Shown here: positions 5,570-7,444 of the stretch, piece by piece
Position numbering within the stretch: position 1 is the first letter of the stretch
Layout: each line of letters opens with the position of its first letter
NCBI GenBank assembly: GCA_017395275.1
Contig: JAFPVN010000050.1
Coordinates: 1-7,444 of the forward strand
DNA from: Candidatus Methanomethylophilaceae archaeon
GTDB lineage: Archaea; Thermoplasmatota; Thermoplasmata; Methanomassiliicoccales; Methanomethylophilaceae
DNA: 7,444 bases
Direction of reading: 5' to 3'
Program-made: the position numbers and the translations under genes
Notes under the pieces: model-generated
Told to the model about the DNA's origin: nothing
What the model saw: only the letters and a program-made list of their open reading frames with translations
The model's database searches: none

Positions 5570-6481
5570 ATGATCGACATAACCTTCCTCGGGACAGGGG
5601 CGGCGATCCCATCCAGAGAGAGGGCCATGTCCTCCGTGGCCGTGAGGCAGGGCCCCAACGTGGTCCTGTTCGACTGCGCGGAGGGTACGCAGCGCCAGCT
5701 GATGCTGTCGCCGCTGTCTTTTATGAAGATCACTGCGATCTTCGTCACGCACATGCACGGGGACCACATGCTGGGTCTTCCCGGGCTCCTCCAGACGATG
5801 GGTTTCTCCGGCAGGGACAGGGCGCTGACCGTCTGCGGACCCGAGGGGTTCGCCCGTTCGCTGGAGATGCTGCTGGGGTCGTGCGAGGGGGAGGTCGAGT
5901 ATCCGCTGGACGTCCGCGAGCTGTCGCCCGGGGATACTGTGGAGCTGCCGGACGCCACCGTCACCGCGTTCGCCACCGAGCACGGGACGAGATCATTGGG
6001 CTACATCTACAGGGGACCGCCGATCAGAGGCAAGTTCGACAAGGCGAGGGCCCTGGAGCTCGGATTGCATCCCGGACCGGAATTCGCCGCGATCCAGAGG
6101 GGCGAGGCCGTGCGCGGGGTCGCCCCGGAGGAGATAGTCGGGCCGGAGAGGCCCGGACTGTCGGTGGCGTACACCGGCGACACCGTGAAGCTGGCGGGCA
6201 TCGCCGAGGCCTGCAGGGACGTCGACGTCCTGATACACGAGTCCACCTACGACGCGGGCGACGAGGCGCTTGCGGAGAAGAACCTCCATTCCACCTGCGT
6301 GCAGGCGGCGGAGACCGCGAGGGACGCGGGTGCGGGACATCTCATCCTTACGCACATAAGCAACCGCTATACCTCCACCGAGGATATGCTGGCACATGCG
6401 AGGGAGGTGTTCCCTGACACCTATGTCGCGGCCGATTTGGGACGCTACGAGGTCACGCCCTCTGAATTCAGACAAGTTTGA
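5570..6481 (+). CDS. rnz: Ribonuclease Z (tRNA 3' endonuclease)
   Basis: This zinc-dependent metallo-beta-lactamase-fold endonuclease cuts tRNA precursors just after the discriminator base so that CCA can be present or added. It has 303 residues, the normal short-form length. Visible motifs are FLGTGAAIPS at 6-15, AEGTQRQ at 37-43, the metal motif THMHGDH (H61, H63, D65, H66), H138 (ATEHGTRSLGY), D204 (AYTGDT), HESTYD at 223-228, H240 (NLHST) and H262 (LTHISNRY). The flexible-arm/substrate region RGKFDKARALELG followed by PGPEFAAIQRGE is typical of tRNase Z rather than of other beta-lactamase-fold enzymes. The ATG at 5570 is chosen because the conserved MIDITFLGTG begins there, although the frame is open upstream. 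It follows the small Cys/His gene by one base and its end overlaps the convergent regulator gene by 14 bases. Confidence 0.95.
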   Translation: MIDITFLGTGAAIPSRERAMSSVAVRQGPNVVLFDCAEGTQRQLMLSPLSFMKITAIFVTHMHGDHMLGLPGLLQTMGFSGRDRALTVCGPEGFARSLEMLLGSCEGEVEYPLDVRELSPGDTVELPDATVTAFATEHGTRSLGYIYRGPPIRGKFDKARALELGLHPGPEFAAIQRGEAVRGVAPEEIVGPERPGLSVAYTGDTVKLAGIAEACRDVDVLIHESTYDAGDEALAEKNLHSTCVQAAETARDAGAGHLILTHISNRYTSTEDMLAHAREVFPDTYVAADLGRYEVTPSEFRQV

Positions 6482-7028
6482 GCAGGTCGGCGTTCGTTAT
6501 CATTCCGACGATCTTCCCGCGCCGGGTGACGAGCACCGCGTTCGACGACATCAGCATGTTCGACACAGTGTCTATGCCGGCGGTCTCGGGCACCGTGGGA
6601 AACGAGTCCTCCATTATCTCCGACACCGTCATCACCGAGAGCTGGTCCAGGGACAGGTCGTCGCCTATGTGCCTGAATATCCCCCTCTCGGATATGCTCC
6701 CCACCGGGGAGTCCCCCCTGAACACGGGGATCTGCGAGAACCCCGTGGACCTAAGCAGCTCAGTGGCCTCGCGGACGCTGCATGTGTCCTGAACGGACAC
6801 GACGTCCTTCGACGCTATGTCCATGATGTCCACCTCGTGCCTTTTTTCGGTCATGGAATCGAGCGCCTCGAACAGCCTGACGACTGTCTCGTAGCTCGCC
6901 GATATCCTGCCCTTCTCGATCTTGGTTATGGTGCTCTGGCTGACGCCCGACGCCGCGGCGAGCTCCGCCTGCGTCACGTCGAGCAGCTTCCTGCGCTTGC
7001 GTATCTCCGAAGTGGGTGGGAATCTCAT
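6468..7028 (-). CDS. HTH (XRE-type) transcriptional regulator with two CBS domains
   Basis: This is a 186-residue cytoplasmic DNA-binding protein. Residues about 7-57 form a Cro/C1-type helix-turn-helix (VTQAELAAASGVSQSTITKIEKG). Two CBS motifs follow: about 66-118, including SQIPVFRGDSPVGSISERGI, and about 130-186, including AVLVTRRGKIVGMITNADLL. Paired CBS domains form a Bateman module that commonly binds AMP, ATP or SAM, so DNA binding is probably ligand-controlled. This architecture is known in euryarchaea, but targets are mostly unassigned. The ATG at 7028 precedes the HTH and lacks a Shine-Dalgarno; a TATA element about 25 bases upstream suggests a leaderless message. A 20-bp palindrome covers that TATA region, suggesting autoregulation. 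The gene is divergent from the S-adenosylmethionine synthetase gene, a plausible second target, and its 3' end overlaps rnz by 14 bases. Confidence 0.92.
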   Translation of the reverse strand: MRFPPTSEIRKRRKLLDVTQAELAAASGVSQSTITKIEKGRISASYETVVRLFEALDSMTEKRHEVDIMDIASKDVVSVQDTCSVREATELLRSTGFSQIPVFRGDSPVGSISERGIFRHIGDDLSLDQLSVMTVSEIMEDSFPTVPETAGIDTVSNMLMSSNAVLVTRRGKIVGMITNADLLKLV

Positions 7029-7042
7029 CGGTTAGTGACAAA

Positions 7043-7062
7043 ATTATTCCTATAAGAATAAT
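7043..7062 (-). promoter_or_regulatory. Near-perfect palindrome over the regulator's TATA box (candidate operator)
   Basis: The arms ATTATTC (7043-7049) and GAATAAT (7056-7062) flank a six-base centre whose inner four bases also pair, so nine of ten positions are symmetric; only 7050/7055 breaks. The centre lies about 25 bases before the regulator ATG, where the TATA box (TTATAG on the minus strand) of a leaderless gene should be. Binding of a dimeric HTH protein here would exclude TBP. The right edge is about 15 bp upstream of the mat TATA box, so the same site could influence both genes. The identity of the binding protein is inferred. Confidence 0.55.
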
Positions 7063-7076
7063 CGCCATCCATCTAA

Positions 7077-7084
7077 TTTATAAT
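7077..7084 (+). promoter_or_regulatory. TATA box of the S-adenosylmethionine synthetase gene
   Basis: TTTATAAT on the plus strand is a close match to the archaeal TATA consensus. Transcription should begin near 7106, giving a leader of about 23 bases. Unlike the other plus-strand promoter in the window, this one leaves room for a Shine-Dalgarno (GGAG, 7115-7118). Confidence 0.6.
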
Positions 7085-7105
7085 ACTCTTAAACGATTCC
7101 CCTTT

Positions 7106-7123
7106 CAGTATACCGGAGTACTG
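7106..7123 (+). promoter_or_regulatory. Hairpin in the mat leader with the ribosome site in its loop
   Basis: CAGTA (7106-7110) and TACTG (7119-7123) are reverse complements around an 8-base loop holding CCGG and the Shine-Dalgarno GGAG (7115-7118). The start codon follows six bases later. If transcription begins near 7106, this stem would be the very 5' end of the mRNA. A 5-bp stem is weak, so any effect on translation is speculative. As DNA it is also an interrupted palindrome and could be a protein site. Confidence 0.35.
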
Positions 7124-7128
7124 TTATC

Positions 7129-7444
7129 ATGGCAGCTGGAAAGAAGAACATCTACGTAGAAGACATTCATGACATCCCCACTCCCCGCGGAAAGATCGAG
7201 CTCGTCGAGAGGAAAGGAATCGGACACCCCGACTCCGTATCCGACGGACTTGCCGAGACGGTGTCCAGGGCACTGTGCAAGATGTACCTGAAGGAGTTCG
7301 GGACCGTCCTCCACCACAACACCGATGAGACTCAGATCGCGGCAGGAAAGGCAGCGCCCAGGTTCGGCGGCGGAACCATCGTGGACCCCACCTACATCCT
7401 CCTCGTGGGACGCGCGACCACCGAGGTCATGAAGAACAAGGAGC
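7129..7444 (+). CDS. mat: S-adenosylmethionine synthetase, archaeal type (3' part outside window)
   Basis: This cytoplasmic enzyme makes S-adenosylmethionine from methionine and ATP, the methyl donor for tRNA, rRNA, protein and cofactor methylation. Only the first 105 residues are present; the archaeal family is about 400 residues. The segments VERKGIGHPDSVSDGLAE, FGTVLHHNTDETQIAAGK and PRFGGGTI are hallmarks of the archaeal family, which is very distant from bacterial MetK. The ATG at 7129 lies 10 bases after GGAG, and there is a clean TATA box further upstream. It is divergent from the HTH-CBS regulator, whose CBS pair may sense the product or related adenosyl compounds. Confidence 0.95.
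   Translation, partial: MAAGKKNIYVEDIHDIPTPRGKIELVERKGIGHPDSVSDGLAETVSRALCKMYLKEFGTVLHHNTDETQIAAGKAAPRFGGGTIVDPTYILLVGRATTEVMKNKE

Noticed and set aside
4639..5976. 445-codon minus-strand frame that would extend rpe at its N-terminus
   Set aside because: The upstream part is antisense to the Cys/His gene and rnz and low-complexity in Ser/Pro. Rpe family sequence starts at MVKVAPS at 5286, with a promoter just before it.

Overview
The window is a compact, GC-rich stretch of an archaeal chromosome. The evidence is an archaeal-type isoleucyl-tRNA synthetase, a FEN1 flap endonuclease ending in a PCNA-interacting peptide, the archaeal form of S-adenosylmethionine synthetase, and TATA-box promoters. 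Several of these promoters lie only about 25 bp before the start codon, as expected for leaderless mRNAs. The overall look suggests a euryarchaeon of the Thermoplasmata side, possibly Methanomassiliicoccales. That placement is an impression from gene content and style, not something the sequence proves.

Layout, left to right. ileS (minus strand, 3' end outside the window) fills 1-2933. A 449-base non-coding gap (2934-3382) follows, with the ileS promoter at its left side and a dense run of stem-loops at about 3063-3308. In four of these stems, G-U wobble extensions fit only a minus-strand RNA. A 10-bp inverted repeat (3048-3057 / 3364-3373) encloses the run. This is the best candidate for something undescribed: a structured non-coding RNA between fen and ileS. 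Next come fen (3383-4411, minus), a 59-residue two-helix membrane protein gene 9 bases upstream of it (4421-4600, minus) and rpe (4639-5286, minus). A divergent promoter region separates rpe from a plus-strand pair, a 62-residue Cys/His-rich small protein (5380-5568) and RNase Z (5570-6481), which are one base apart. RNase Z overlaps by 14 bases the convergent end of an HTH-CBS regulator gene (6468-7028, minus). That regulator is divergent from the S-adenosylmethionine synthetase gene (7129 onward, plus, cut by the window end).

Functionally this is mostly housekeeping: tRNA charging (IleRS), tRNA 3' maturation (RNase Z), Okazaki fragment processing and repair (FEN1), pentose phosphate interconversion (Rpe) and methyl-donor synthesis (Mat). 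Two themes link neighbours. The HTH-CBS regulator faces the Mat gene across about 100 bp carrying a 20-bp near-perfect palindrome over its own TATA region, which suggests autoregulation and perhaps ligand sensing tied to SAM or adenylates. Two small uncharacterised proteins sit tightly against fen and rnz. No mobile elements, CRISPR arrays, tRNA or rRNA genes were seen.
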